Positions 29,401 through 37,802 of a stretch of DNA of 39,678 nt are shown here, one piece after another. A program made the position numbers and the translations under genes. Source of the DNA: Candidatus Pacearchaeota archaeon (GTDB taxonomy: Archaea > Nanoarchaeota > Nanoarchaeia > Pacearchaeales > GW2011-AR1); contig JALOBN010000021.1 of assembly GCA_023228245.1 (NCBI GenBank), positions 1 through 39,678 of the forward strand. Reading direction: 5' to 3'. The notes beneath the pieces are model-generated. The model did no database searches, was not told where the DNA came from, and worked only from the letters and a program-made list of their open reading frames with translations. Position 1 is the first letter of the stretch. Each line of letters starts with the position of its first letter.

Positions 29401-29818
29401 CGATACTTCGGCAAAAGCAACCATTGCGGGAATCGACGAGGCGGCCAGCAAGCCAGTCACCAAGATAGTCTACGTTCAAGAAGTAAGCAGCGGCTCTGGT
29501 GGCTCCTCGACATATACTCCAAACAAATATTATGGAAATTATGGCCACTGGTATGACCCAATTGGATTTGCCAATGAAGGGTACATTGCTTCACCGACAT
29601 TGGCAATAGTCGGAGATCGACCTGGTGGGGAGTATGTCGTCGGGGCCGCGCGGTTCGAGGCCGCAGCGTCCCGAATTAACAACAAGAGTGACATCGTGAT
29701 CAACTACAGCCCGATGATCAATGGCTCTAACCTTTCTGCAGATGAACTTTCTCGAATCTTAGAAGAGCACGATGAAAAACTGATAGCCAAGATTGCAGAA
29801 GCAAAGGAGTGGTCTTGA
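26429..29818 (+). CDS. Tail tape measure protein
   Basis: The longest gene (1129 aa), directly after the chaperone pair. The N-terminal region is helical and Ala/Gly/Ser-rich with a hydrophobic segment (residues about 60-95, GVTGGLGLAATAGLAGVAAL). Residues 100-330 contain phage tape measure (TP901-like) motifs: WESLMASVSKTTGVEG, LSSDLQEIRMETGATAEEIA, VALQMGSAF-type stretches, AAMAMFGSTGSKAIALL. The remainder is long helical with charged segments. Its length would set a tail of about 170 nm if the usual ~1.5 angstrom per residue rule holds. The stop overlaps the next gene's ATG. Confidence 0.9.
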   Translation: MTEAGRITALIDGDISGLSSALNQARSQATSAVSGIEGDFKKGFGSGLQSSISGVTSSMGPLGSAISGVTGGLGLAATAGLAGVAALGALGAQAVSTAANWESLMASVSKTTGVEGSGLDQLSSDLQEIRMETGATAEEIANAVTTAGSVGIPKEELAGFSEVALQMGSAFSMSSDAAVSGISAIGNSAKDSGTSWTDFATQAGSSVNVLADSMRTSEEQILTGMTHLGATMGLLKPPEDTVPAWMALVATVQSLGLAGDQAGEAIQDALTYAAKNAESKDLGIDVAGLLGVSEQQLQLDLRTNAPEVLQDVATAIADLPLEDQAAAMAMFGSTGSKAIALLMGDLDKSTGKFDKLGTAIEDSNKAWAEGTSLSTAYAASQETFNAATDRLGASLDVAGQKLGTVFLPALTSGVGVLADGVDLLIGFGEAASNLFTSDFSGLWGSNKEDMYQGIVDKKRAAEAGEEVGDAIGEGVEGSDLAEAPGKTLSSSDAKDAVGDAAKESAKEFSKEWLEEFETQQADREIAKILARSGALSQNKGNVSGYVSTSLENGLDINVAYQGNGKSIMSRLFIDGQQIGDAVYGANREKSIRKLLEGSGLGYDQGNVLDLTGKAGEAAIWRLNQSQDVIIDSYLDISASMKSELEGAGQEIGDAFAEGIVPDIAAIESRLENLRRLKLYDPEEAKKQGADNAIAYLDALGNAVESYDKAKLQYIMDPDNEKAKEDLLTARDNLQQILDQNPLEVPVTGDFSMFNTAMDNVAGSVDLADILADPSKFKEQVMNIPEFMENTFQPKLEDQIDFFKTQWHSGITGAQQETEDFLQGMLKAASEMPSLFKIDQLNILYAYKLGLIDTKAAIDALANSTKEASTETKNLNVGWNALQNTLKDDDGCECVLSDFAKWQEAQTDLFQGAYIGPGGSAYLTWKQNYMTAIAETQAAMKAVGGAVLGQDYTQQVQEIKTKVSIDTTTAKTDLTTFVVEVEKERMMPLKIDDTSAKATIAGIDEAASKPVTKIVYVQEVSSGSGGSSTYTPNKYYGNYGHWYDPIGFANEGYIASPTLAIVGDRPGGEYVVGAARFEAAASRINNKSDIVINYSPMINGSNLSADELSRILEEHDEKLIAKIAEAKEWS

Positions 29819-32550
29819 TGTACTTCAAGACGGATTTGCGTCTAGCGAAGTGGGTCACGAGCGCCCCGCAAAACTCATATGAGCAGACATATGTCAATTC
29901 ACTTACAATCTTCAACGGCAAGCTCTATGCAGGAACGTATCCAAGTGCTCTGCTGTTCGAATGGAACGGCTACGATGCGTGGGTATTAAGAGCCGATCCC
30001 TTTGGCGGTGCCGTAGGTGGCGAAGACGAAATCAATGCACTTGCAGTTTTCAATAACAAGCTCTATGGAGGATCGTCTCCGAGCGGAAAGTTAGCAGAGT
30101 GGAATGGTTCCAATGCATGGGTTGAGAAAGCGCCTCAGTTGGGCAGTGAAACCTCCATCAAGTCGATGGTCGTCTTCAATAACAAGCTATATGCAGGGAC
30201 GTATCCAAGCGGCAAGCTCTTCGAATGGAATGGTTCCAATGCATGGGTTGAGAAGGCTGCACAGCTTGGTAGCGAAATATCTGTTCGATCCCTCGTAGTT
30301 TTCAATGCGAAGTTATACGGAGTGGCTGGAGGGAAGCTCTATGAGTGGAATGGCAGCAATGCATGGGTCCAAAAGGCCGCAACTCCGGGCGGCGAATCTG
30401 ACATATATGCTCTGATAGAGTTCAATGAGAAACTCTATGGAGGAGGGTACGCAACAGGAAAGCTCTTCGAATGGAATGGTTCCAATGCATGGGTTGAGAA
30501 GGCTGCACAGCTTGGTAGCGATGGAATCCGTTCTCTTGTGGTTTTTAAGGACAAGCTTCTAGCAGGCACTTGGTATTACAACCTGTATACAGGTTACGGT
30601 GGCAGGCTCTTCGAATGGAACGGATCCAATGCTTGGCTGGCGAAAGCACCGCAGTTAAATGATCAAGTTGAGATCCTTTCTCTTGCTGCAGTCCCTGATG
30701 ATGAACTGTATGCCGGCACGGCCCCACAGGGACTGCTCTTCCAGCTCGACTGGGATCGGCGCAAAGCCGAAAAGTCCGACACAGGTGTGAAAATCTACGT
30801 GGCCCCGCCAGAGACAATTTGGGATGAGGCCACATTAGATCTGCACAGGATCTCGCCACTGTCGTTCAAGCTGACAGAATATCGACAGGAGGATAAAATC
30901 AAGCCAAGAGAGCTGGACCTCACAACAGACCGACGAACGCCAGTCTCCCTCTTCTCGCGGGTGCTCGTGGTAGAAGCGGGCAAGGTCAAATTCAATGGCT
31001 TCGTAGAGCGAATTACATCTGCGACGCTTCTAACGCGCAAGTTTGTTTGTAAAGGGAACGAGGCGTTTTTAGCCGGGCGATACATGCCTAAAGTATCATA
31101 TCGTGGTGGGCCGACTATCAAATCAACGATCGAATCGATGATCGACTATGCAAATGCTTATTGGCCACCAGGCACCCCTTACCAGATTTATGACGAATCT
31201 AAAAACATTATTCTCCTTAAATATATAGATAGCTATGTAGATGTGACGACCTGCACCGGCCTAAGTGTGATAAGCGATGCAACTGTCAAACTGGCGAGGC
31301 GCAGCGCCCTCTCTGACCTCCAGACATACGATAATAGCTACTATGTAGATACTGCGAAAAACCTGTATATTCGAGTCACAGACTCGAGCTGGTACAGCGT
31401 AGGGGGACTACTCGCATGCAATGCATTCGAGACTTTCTGCCGCATAGGCAATGTTGATGTCTATTGGAATAGGTATCTGAGGGGCGTCCTTTTTTGCGAC
31501 CTGGACGAAATCTCCACGTTAATCGCAAGGGTTGTGAAGCGCCATTATTACTACATCAATCTGCGGGATGACCTGAACTACACCTATCTGGATCTGTCCC
31601 TATCGGCGAAGCGGTCCACGAATGCAGTTCTTCGTGAACAGGACATACTCGAGTACTCGCTCACTTCGGCGTCTAAGCCACCCATACAAGGCGCAATCGT
31701 TCGTGGTGCAGGGTATCAATTCGCCTCGATGCTAGACGCTAGAATGGGTTCGAAGTATTTCAGATTGCAGGAGTACTCAAATACATTCAGGCGAGATTTA
31801 GGCATGCTAAAATCACTCGCATCTGACTATTTTAATCAGCAGAATGAGGGGGACACAATACAGATTAAGACCCGGCCTGAAATCCTCCGAGGTATCCGGG
31901 CAGGGGATGTTGTCTCGCTCTTCCTGGATAACGAGCCATTAAAGCGCCTACAGATTGCAAAAATTACCAATTCGGATGATGTGGGGCGTGTGCTGGAATT
32001 AGGGACGAGAATCCCGGGCTTGACTGATATGTGGGGCGAAGCGCTAGATGTTTTGGATGACCGCCCGCTTTACACCATCCTGCCAGCATTCTCTAAGTCA
32101 ATTACATTCAAGCCAAGAGATACATCACACAACACATGCACCAAGGGAAGTGTAACACTCAACTTCCCTACAGGGATTCTAGGACCCAATGGAAAGCGCT
32201 TTCTCGCACTTCTGGACCTAAGTCTCTCGCTGCAATATCCTGAAGCCGCGAGCGATGCACCGTGGGACATAAAGGTGACGGTGAATGGCAAAAGTGGCGA
32301 TTGGGGTCATATGCCTGCCGTATCGCTCGACGAGGGGCTCAGCGAGGTGGATATCACTGACTTAATAATCGAGGGTGCTAATACTATCGAGATAATTGCC
32401 CAATATTCAGATAACTTCTCAAACAGCCACGGCGGATGTAATGCGGGCGAAATGTTTCCTAAACTAGATTGGATTGTGGGTGATGAATGGAATGGCCACC
32501 CAGACATAACCGCAAGCGTCTCTATAAATTTCTATAGGATGAATTATTAA
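29818..32550 (+). CDS. Tail tip protein with N-terminal beta-propeller repeats
   Basis: A 910-aa protein from ATG 29818 (GGAG upstream; GTG 29809 alternative). Residues about 18-300 hold roughly seven repeats of the type KLYAGTYPSGKLFEWNGSNAW, which read as a seven-blade beta-propeller. Residues about 320-720 resemble siphovirus tail/baseplate hub proteins (SPLSFKLTEYRQEDKIKPRE, FNGFVERITSATL, TRKFVCKGNEAFLAGRYMP), and the C-terminus adds a beta-sandwich. It probably sits at the tail tip, with the propeller pointing to the host surface. The repeats are near-identical at DNA level. Confidence 0.75.
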   Translation: MYFKTDLRLAKWVTSAPQNSYEQTYVNSLTIFNGKLYAGTYPSALLFEWNGYDAWVLRADPFGGAVGGEDEINALAVFNNKLYGGSSPSGKLAEWNGSNAWVEKAPQLGSETSIKSMVVFNNKLYAGTYPSGKLFEWNGSNAWVEKAAQLGSEISVRSLVVFNAKLYGVAGGKLYEWNGSNAWVQKAATPGGESDIYALIEFNEKLYGGGYATGKLFEWNGSNAWVEKAAQLGSDGIRSLVVFKDKLLAGTWYYNLYTGYGGRLFEWNGSNAWLAKAPQLNDQVEILSLAAVPDDELYAGTAPQGLLFQLDWDRRKAEKSDTGVKIYVAPPETIWDEATLDLHRISPLSFKLTEYRQEDKIKPRELDLTTDRRTPVSLFSRVLVVEAGKVKFNGFVERITSATLLTRKFVCKGNEAFLAGRYMPKVSYRGGPTIKSTIESMIDYANAYWPPGTPYQIYDESKNIILLKYIDSYVDVTTCTGLSVISDATVKLARRSALSDLQTYDNSYYVDTAKNLYIRVTDSSWYSVGGLLACNAFETFCRIGNVDVYWNRYLRGVLFCDLDEISTLIARVVKRHYYYINLRDDLNYTYLDLSLSAKRSTNAVLREQDILEYSLTSASKPPIQGAIVRGAGYQFASMLDARMGSKYFRLQEYSNTFRRDLGMLKSLASDYFNQQNEGDTIQIKTRPEILRGIRAGDVVSLFLDNEPLKRLQIAKITNSDDVGRVLELGTRIPGLTDMWGEALDVLDDRPLYTILPAFSKSITFKPRDTSHNTCTKGSVTLNFPTGILGPNGKRFLALLDLSLSLQYPEAASDAPWDIKVTVNGKSGDWGHMPAVSLDEGLSEVDITDLIIEGANTIEIIAQYSDNFSNSHGGCNAGEMFPKLDWIVGDEWNGHPDITASVSINFYRMNY
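30214..30521. repeat. Exact 62-bp repeats in the propeller region
   Basis: Bases 30214-30275 and 30460-30521 are identical over 62 bp, 246 bp apart (82 codons, in frame). They encode the same KLFEWNGSNAW-type blade segment. This allows in-frame blade loss or gain by recombination. Confidence 0.85.
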
Positions 32551-34547
32551 TGAAGCCACCTTACTGTGAAATTCATGGCCTGATCTGCACTGATGTCATT
32601 TCGTCGATCGACATCGATGGAGCAGATAAAAAAATCTCGTCCCAAGCTCAGCCAGGGCAACGCTTGGGGGAGATCCAGGAGCAAGGCAGGAATCCACGAA
32701 AAATAACATTAAATGCTAGATTTTTGACGGAAGAAGATCTAGATGACTGGGTGGGACATATTAACTCCGTTCCGGAAGACTGTGAAGCATACCTATTCCG
32801 AGACGATCGGTGTGTCTATATAAAGTCCGCATTTGCACAAGTCAACAATCCCGAAGTGGCCATCATTAGTGGGCAGGCGACTACATTCTTCAGAGGGAAG
32901 GGCGTACTTCACGCCCGCGAGTCATGGATGTATGGAGCGGAGAAGGGCATACGCTACGAAAGTCCGCACGCATTGCCGATCACTATAAGCGGCCTGGAGC
33001 ACGAAGGAACGGTTGAGAGTCTGACGTGCCTCGACAAGCTGACAGTTGTGGGGCAATACATATCCAGCTATGTCGAAAACCTTGCACTTACCTGCACACC
33101 CTTGGGCGGAGTAGCGAGATCGCTCATCCTTAACACCAAACTGATGAGGGGTGATCTATTCGAGGTGGATCGCTTCGGAAATGTCGAACATAGCTACGAG
33201 AGCAAGTTCGACTGCGACATATCCGCCCTGCAAAGTGACCTTCAGGGAGCCACCTATCTAGCTTATTGCACAATTTCAAATGGAAAGTTGACAATCAGCG
33301 GAGCAGGTAAATGTATCTTTCCGTTCTATGGGCCGCTTCCAATCAGTGCCGAGAAGCCATACATAGATTTAGATATCTTCGCATTAGGAGCATATGCTCC
33401 CACACTCGTGTCCGGAGTCGAGAGTGATCTTTCTGATCTGGTGGAGGTCCCCATTGATTTGCAGGTCGGGACGAACCGTGTTTACATCCCCGACCATGAA
33501 GGCGACTCAGATCTGTTCATGGGCTTCATAGAGCGCCGATGCTGGATCACTGCTGCTAATATGAATTATGCCGTGGGTTATACGGCAGGTAAGGGGAATG
33601 CGTCAAATGCTATTTGCATGGGGGGGTACTTTGGTGGATATAGCAAAAATTATACTCAGGTATTCAACGGCACCACATGGTCAACTGTGAATGCCATGAC
33701 AAATGCGAGGCGGATGCATGCAGCAGGCGGCAGCCCCTCGAATGCTATCTGTATGGGTGGAATAAAACCTTCTATAAATTATATGGATCTTGTGGATTGC
33801 TACAACGGCACTGCCTGGAGCGCTGGGGGGAATCTGACAACTGGCCGGAATGGCCCAGCCGGTGGCGGGAACTCTTCCGGGGCCATTTGCATGGGAGGGA
33901 AAACCTCAGACAGCAGCCCATATTACACTGCAACTACTGAAGAGTACAACGGCACTGCCTGGAGCGCTGGTGGAGCAATCGGAGACGCAAAAACTCAGCT
34001 GGGGGGGGGCGGAAATGTCATATCCGCAATGTGCTGCGGTGGCTATGACCTCTATTCAGTGTATGCAAAACATGAGATATACAATGGATCCACGTGGCAG
34101 CAGGCTGGAAACCTATCACAAGCAAGATCTAACCTCGCAGCGGATGGTGATAGTGGCAGTGGGATTGCCATGGGAGGGGATGCCGGCAACCCGGTGGGCA
34201 CGATGGAAGAGTATGATGGCACCGCTTGGTCAGCTGGAGGCAGCAGTCTCATAACAGCCCGCTATGGTCTTGCTGGTGGCGGCACATCCATAAGCGCTAT
34301 TTGCATGGGCGGGGTGACGCCTACTGGAATCAATTTAGGAGCAAATTATCACGCAAACACCGAAACATATGGTAGAAATGGCAGCATGACACTCAATAGC
34401 ATCAAAGCTGTCGTAAAGCGGTACATCGATCCTGCGATCCTTCCCACCGTCGACCCGGGAGATACTTTCTCACTGAAGCTCGACAGTGATGGGGCCGAAG
34501 AGCTGACATATTTAGAGCTATACTTCCGCGATGCATGGTGGTTCTGA
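32550..34547 (+). CDS. Distal-tail-like protein with kelch-like repeat domain
   Basis: A 665-aa protein. Residues 1-250 resemble Dit-like distal tail proteins (an N-terminal beta barrel with DVISSIDIDGADKKI, KITLNARFLTEEDLDDWVGH, VYIKSAFAQV). Residues about 330-600 hold kelch-like repeats (AICMGG, YNGTAWSAGG, AGGGNSSGAICMGG) closely related to those of the 39118/1 adhesin, followed by a short C-terminal beta segment. It starts on the last base of the previous stop. It is probably a baseplate ring with an outward-facing propeller that binds the host. Confidence 0.72.
   Translation: MKPPYCEIHGLICTDVISSIDIDGADKKISSQAQPGQRLGEIQEQGRNPRKITLNARFLTEEDLDDWVGHINSVPEDCEAYLFRDDRCVYIKSAFAQVNNPEVAIISGQATTFFRGKGVLHARESWMYGAEKGIRYESPHALPITISGLEHEGTVESLTCLDKLTVVGQYISSYVENLALTCTPLGGVARSLILNTKLMRGDLFEVDRFGNVEHSYESKFDCDISALQSDLQGATYLAYCTISNGKLTISGAGKCIFPFYGPLPISAEKPYIDLDIFALGAYAPTLVSGVESDLSDLVEVPIDLQVGTNRVYIPDHEGDSDLFMGFIERRCWITAANMNYAVGYTAGKGNASNAICMGGYFGGYSKNYTQVFNGTTWSTVNAMTNARRMHAAGGSPSNAICMGGIKPSINYMDLVDCYNGTAWSAGGNLTTGRNGPAGGGNSSGAICMGGKTSDSSPYYTATTEEYNGTAWSAGGAIGDAKTQLGGGGNVISAMCCGGYDLYSVYAKHEIYNGSTWQQAGNLSQARSNLAADGDSGSGIAMGGDAGNPVGTMEEYDGTAWSAGGSSLITARYGLAGGGTSISAICMGGVTPTGINLGANYHANTETYGRNGSMTLNSIKAVVKRYIDPAILPTVDPGDTFSLKLDSDGAEELTYLELYFRDAWWF
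33852..33883. repeat. 32-bp exact repeat shared with 39301-39332
   Basis: A 32-bp exact match, in frame, to 39301-39332 in the other adhesin. Other stretches also match, for example a 20-bp TACAACGGCACTGCCTGGAG near 33801, 33951 and 39394. They could serve as recombination sites between the two genes. Confidence 0.85.
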
Positions 34548-35111
34548 ATGATCAGCAAGTTCGTAGAGAGAGACGAGGGAACAATAATCCTTCATTGCGG
34601 TGCATGGACCTCGGGCCGTATTTATTCTCTCTGGAATATTGTAACAAATGGTGGAATGAGCTATTATTGCAAGCTCGGCCACGTCGCCTCATCATCCAAG
34701 GCACCTGGTTCAGGTGCCTCCTGGACGACCTACTGGGAGCAGTGGGGGCCTGCGGGCAATGTCTGGGGCAACAAGGCCTTGAACATCATCTTTGATGGCG
34801 GAAGAGTAGCACTGATCACGGGGATCAAAGCAATGGTGGAAGTCCCATTCGCCATGAGGATTACATCTGGCAAATTATTCTCTCTTGATGGAACATCCGG
34901 CAGCATCTTCGTTGATTTATGGGCGGATAGTTACGCCAACTTTCCGCCTACTGTAGCTGATAAAATCCAAACATTTTATTTTTCGAACACTACGAAATCA
35001 TCGACGAGCGTGAACCTCCCATTCGCCGCGGGAGATATTATCCTATTCTACGTCAGCAGCGTCACGAGCATCAAATTGGCTTGTTTATCGTTAATGCTGG
35101 GTACACGATGA
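34548..35111 (+). CDS. Carbohydrate-binding-like tail protein, 187 aa
   Basis: Directly after the previous stop. The first half has aromatic-rich CBM-like spacing (GRIYSLWNIVTNGGMSYYCK, GHVASSSKAPGSGASW, YWEQWGPAGNVWG), close to CBM5/12 and phage tail-fibre lectin modules; the second half is beta-rich (PFAMRITSGKLFSLDG, AAGDIILFYVSS). It probably binds surface glycan. Its stop overlaps the next start. Confidence 0.6.
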   Translation: MISKFVERDEGTIILHCGAWTSGRIYSLWNIVTNGGMSYYCKLGHVASSSKAPGSGASWTTYWEQWGPAGNVWGNKALNIIFDGGRVALITGIKAMVEVPFAMRITSGKLFSLDGTSGSIFVDLWADSYANFPPTVADKIQTFYFSNTTKSSTSVNLPFAAGDIILFYVSSVTSIKLACLSLMLGTR

Positions 35112-35788
35112 GTAAAAGTCTTGAAGTTTATAAAGAAGCGCTGGAAAAAATTGAGTCCAGCGATGTACTGAATCCTGAAGAGATGCTCCGGTTGGAAGGG
35201 CTCACTGAGGAGCTTAAACATACCGTGGCAACACAGACAATCTACAGGACGCCCACGGAGGCACTCACCAGCGTCCTGAATCATGTCAAACACCCCACTC
35301 CCGCAAGCAAGTATCACCAGGCAAAACTTGAGCAGCTGGTGATGTTTCAGAACCTCATGAGCCTGTCTTTCGACTACAGAGAGGCTCAAATCGACCTTGT
35401 CGAGAACGAATCCTTGCAAAAGGATGCAACTGGCTTCGCACTGGAGCGGCTTAAGGTCAATCATGACCGGCTCATGTATCGACTTTCCTGCATGAGGAAT
35501 GAGGCCAAGGAGCGGCTCCGAGAGATAGAGATGTGGAGCGATATCAAGACCCAGCTGGGTGCTGCAGCTCCATTCGACCACGACGACAAGGACACAGATC
35601 AGCTCCAGTCCTTGACCTTGCGATATCTTCAGGAGTTGCCGGCAGCCGTCCGGGCCGGGAACGACGTCGGAGGGGCCATCAACATAATAGCGCAATCTGC
35701 AACCATGCTGTCCGAGTGCGAGCGGCGGAAGATCCCGCTGCCTCTGAAGCTGGTTGAACGCAGCAAGAGGTTGCTGAAGGGTGCTTAG
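35108..35788 (+). CDS. Helical structural protein, 226 aa
   Basis: Start ATG 35108 by ATGA overlap (the frame is open from 35081). Long, mostly helical sequence with several coiled-coil segments (KYHQAKLEQLVMFQNLMSLS; SCMRNEAKERLREIEMWSDI). Not recognised as a family; position suggests a tail or fibre assembly/attachment component. Confidence 0.6.
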   Translation: MSKSLEVYKEALEKIESSDVLNPEEMLRLEGLTEELKHTVATQTIYRTPTEALTSVLNHVKHPTPASKYHQAKLEQLVMFQNLMSLSFDYREAQIDLVENESLQKDATGFALERLKVNHDRLMYRLSCMRNEAKERLREIEMWSDIKTQLGAAAPFDHDDKDTDQLQSLTLRYLQELPAAVRAGNDVGGAINIIAQSATMLSECERRKIPLPLKLVERSKRLLKGA

Positions 35789-35835
35789 GTGTATCGATGT
35801 GAATTTTTCAGAATAAATAATAGTCAAGGGATGAG

Positions 35836-36138
35836 ATGGATATGGGATTTGCAACCGAAAGAGATTTTGAAACCGTATTGTCATTGCAGACGACTACCCG
35901 CCGCGAAAAAATAATCAAGCGACAGCTGGTAACAGAAGGCATTGGCATTTTAACTGCTGCGAGGGATGAACCGCAGACTGTGACCATAGATGACGGACCC
36001 GTGAATCCAGAAAATCCGGAAGGCACGCACAGCACCCACGAGATATCCGTCACAAATCCGATCTGGAGACAGTACGGATTCTCTAGTATGGAGGGGGCTC
36101 TGGCAATGTTGGCTAGATTCGAGGCGGGGGTGATCTAG
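35836..36138 (+). CDS. Protein upstream of DGR target, 100 aa
   Basis: Starts ATG 35836 after a 47-base AT-rich gap. N-terminal helices (FETVLSLQTTTRREKII), a Pro/Thr/Asp-rich linker (PQTVTIDDGPVNPENPEG), then IWRQYGFSSMEGALAML. Not recognised. It abuts the GTG start of the variable protein, so it may be a fibre stalk or chaperone for it. A related QTVT stretch occurs in the variable protein. Confidence 0.5.
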   Translation: MDMGFATERDFETVLSLQTTTRREKIIKRQLVTEGIGILTAARDEPQTVTIDDGPVNPENPEGTHSTHEISVTNPIWRQYGFSSMEGALAMLARFEAGVI

Positions 36139-37503
36139 GTGATCCCCGGACAGTATCTAACCACCCCTCTGGTGCATTCACTTTCTGCACAGGGGCTCGG
36201 AATCTATGCCCGCTCGGCCCCGCCGTATTTAGCAGGATCCAGCAATGCCGAGGAGAGGAGAACGCTGGTAATACCAGCAATGAAAGTAGCAATCGGCAGC
36301 CGAGGATATCACATTTCGATCGAGACGGAGCTTGATCTGAATGAAGCATCGAGCTGGGACTCGATCTCCCCCACGGACTACACAGCCCCACTGGGCCGGG
36401 CGGGCAAGGATGTCTACATATTCGCTTGCCAGCCTGCTGCAGGCCGACAGCCCAAATTCCTGTTGAGCTGCACTTCCGGGGCACCTAGCGGCTACACGAC
36501 CAGTAACAGTAGAAAGATAGGTCGATTTCACTGCTTGCCCTACGTGACAGCTCCTACTTGGTTAGCAGATACTGTTACAACCCAGAATTATGTAGTTCAG
36601 CCAACCACTGCGGGGACAAATAAACTTCTCTACAAGTGCACAGCCCGAAGCGGAGACTACAAGACCCACGCCACCACAGAACCGACGTGGCCGACCACCG
36701 TAGGGGCCACGGTGGTGGACGATGCCATAACCTGGACCTGCGTAGCCAATGCTTGTCAGAATCTGCCAGGAGGGCATCCGTACAAAGAGTTTGAGGCTGG
36801 ATCGATCATTTTCAATAGCATCCAAGATCTGATCGATATGCCATCAAGCGAGCCAGACGGAATGGTCAAGCTCAGCCGGACGCCTTATGACGGAAAACCT
36901 GCATTGTGGGTAGACATATACCTAGCGTCTGGGATCGGATCCACTTGCACGTCGGTCCACGGAGCCACGATCAAAGACTCCGCAACCTGGGACGCATTCG
37001 TAGAATTCGGGAGGTTGCAAGGCAAGCGCCTGCTGAGAGATGCGGAATTCCAGATAGCAGCCACAGGCGGGAATGAGCAGACGAACATAGCAGGCTCCGC
37101 CGATCCGGGAATTGTAACGTTCCCGCTGGACACCACGGGAATGAGTATGATCAGCCATTACGGCTGCATCGGCATGGCAGGAGTCATGCACCAGTGGCTA
37201 GACGAGCAGAGCTACAGGTTCGATGGCGCTGCAGCCCATACTCATCAAGTCACAGTCTCCGGAGAGGCGCAGACTGTGACCAGCGAAGCACCGTCTGCAG
37301 ACGTAGCTCCAGCGTTTTCATACAAACCGATGTCATCGAAGGGCAGTCGATATACCCAGGGGACGTATGGAGACATAAAGCTGTTTGCAGGTCTGTCTTG
37401 GTCGTACGGTTCGTATTGCGGGTCGCGCGGTCGGTATCTGTATTTCTGGCCGTGGTGCGCGTTTTCGGATGTCGGCTGTCGGTTTTGCGCGGAGCCCGCT
37501 TGA
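36139..37503 (+). CDS. DGR target: C-type-lectin-fold receptor-binding protein, 454 aa
   Basis: Begins at GTG 36139 directly after the previous stop. A module like TTEPTWPTTVGATVVD (about 180-200) is common in phage tail fibres. The C-terminal CLec/formylglycine-generating-enzyme fold starts about residue 280 (WDAFVEFGRLQGKRLLRDAE, GNEQTNIAG, ISHYGCIGMAGVMHQWLDEQ, YRFDG, GSRYTQGTYGDIKL) and ends in the variable region (residues 414-452), with CGSRGRYLYFWPW and FGE-type Cys residues. DGR substitutions alter 20 residues. Homologous to Mtd/TvpA-type variable proteins; it should bind the host surface. Confidence 0.93.
   Translation: MIPGQYLTTPLVHSLSAQGLGIYARSAPPYLAGSSNAEERRTLVIPAMKVAIGSRGYHISIETELDLNEASSWDSISPTDYTAPLGRAGKDVYIFACQPAAGRQPKFLLSCTSGAPSGYTTSNSRKIGRFHCLPYVTAPTWLADTVTTQNYVVQPTTAGTNKLLYKCTARSGDYKTHATTEPTWPTTVGATVVDDAITWTCVANACQNLPGGHPYKEFEAGSIIFNSIQDLIDMPSSEPDGMVKLSRTPYDGKPALWVDIYLASGIGSTCTSVHGATIKDSATWDAFVEFGRLQGKRLLRDAEFQIAATGGNEQTNIAGSADPGIVTFPLDTTGMSMISHYGCIGMAGVMHQWLDEQSYRFDGAAAHTHQVTVSGEAQTVTSEAPSADVAPAFSYKPMSSKGSRYTQGTYGDIKLFAGLSWSYGSYCGSRGRYLYFWPWCAFSDVGCRFCAEPA
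37379..37493 (+). repeat. DGR variable repeat (VR)
   Basis: 115 bp at the 3' end of the target gene align without gaps to the template repeat at 37560-37674. They differ at 26 positions, every one an A in the template (to T at 12, G at 13, C at 1). No non-A position differs. This is the footprint of adenine-specific mutagenic retrohoming. One change is silent (residue 429) and 20 residues are altered. Confidence 0.97.
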
Positions 37504-37507
37504 GCGG
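37496..37507. other. Small hairpin just after VR
   Basis: CCGC (37496-37499) and GCGG (37504-37507) enclose TTGA. In the Bordetella phage DGR a hairpin lies a few bases downstream of VR and aids retrohoming. This one has the right position but only a 4-bp stem, so it is tentative. Confidence 0.3.
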
Positions 37508-37559
37508 TATGCGGAAGTCGAAGTTATGGTAACATAATCTGTTACGGGTTGCTCCGGTT

Positions 37560-37674
37560 AGCTGTATGCAGGTCTGAATTGGACGAACAGTTCGAATTGC
37601 AGGTCACGCAGTCAGAATCTGAATAACTGGCCGTGGAACACGAATTCGAATATCAGCTGTCAGTTTTGCACAGA
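37560..37674 (+). repeat. DGR template repeat (TR)
   Basis: A 115-base template, 34 of whose bases are A; 26 of these differ in VR. Nine in-phase AAY codons (such as AAT, AAC at target residues 420, 423, 426, 433, 435, 436, 440, 442, 444) give maximum amino-acid choice on A mutagenesis. TR lies 56 bp after the target stop and 128 bp before the RT gene, in the same orientation. It encodes no protein itself. Confidence 0.97.
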
Positions 37675-37802
37675 TCCAGGAAAAAGGGCGCGGATTGCTA
37701 ACTCCTGGCTGAACCGGAGGACCTTGTCTGAAAAGACAAAACACAAAACGGAGGGTTTGGGGCAGCTAGTACCGAAAGAGAACGTTGCCCTGACCATAAA
37801 TT
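37560..37802 (+). ncRNA. DGR template RNA (TR plus structured 3' spacer)
   Basis: The 128-base spacer after TR is gene-free and strongly structured. TTGTCT (37724-37729) and AGACAA (37734-37739) close on a GAAA tetraloop; GGGCAGC (37760-37766) pairs with GTTGCCC (37784-37790); CTCC/GGAG (about 37702-37719) may form a third stem. In known DGRs this spacer primes cDNA synthesis and binds the RT complex. Exact ends are unknown; the boundaries given are the TR start and RT start. Confidence 0.7.

Noticed and set aside
29818..36138. A second DGR variable repeat in other tail proteins
   Set aside because: No other stretch aligns to the template repeat; similar-looking ATGCAGG segments in the propeller genes belong to the blade repeats and do not show adenine-only differences.
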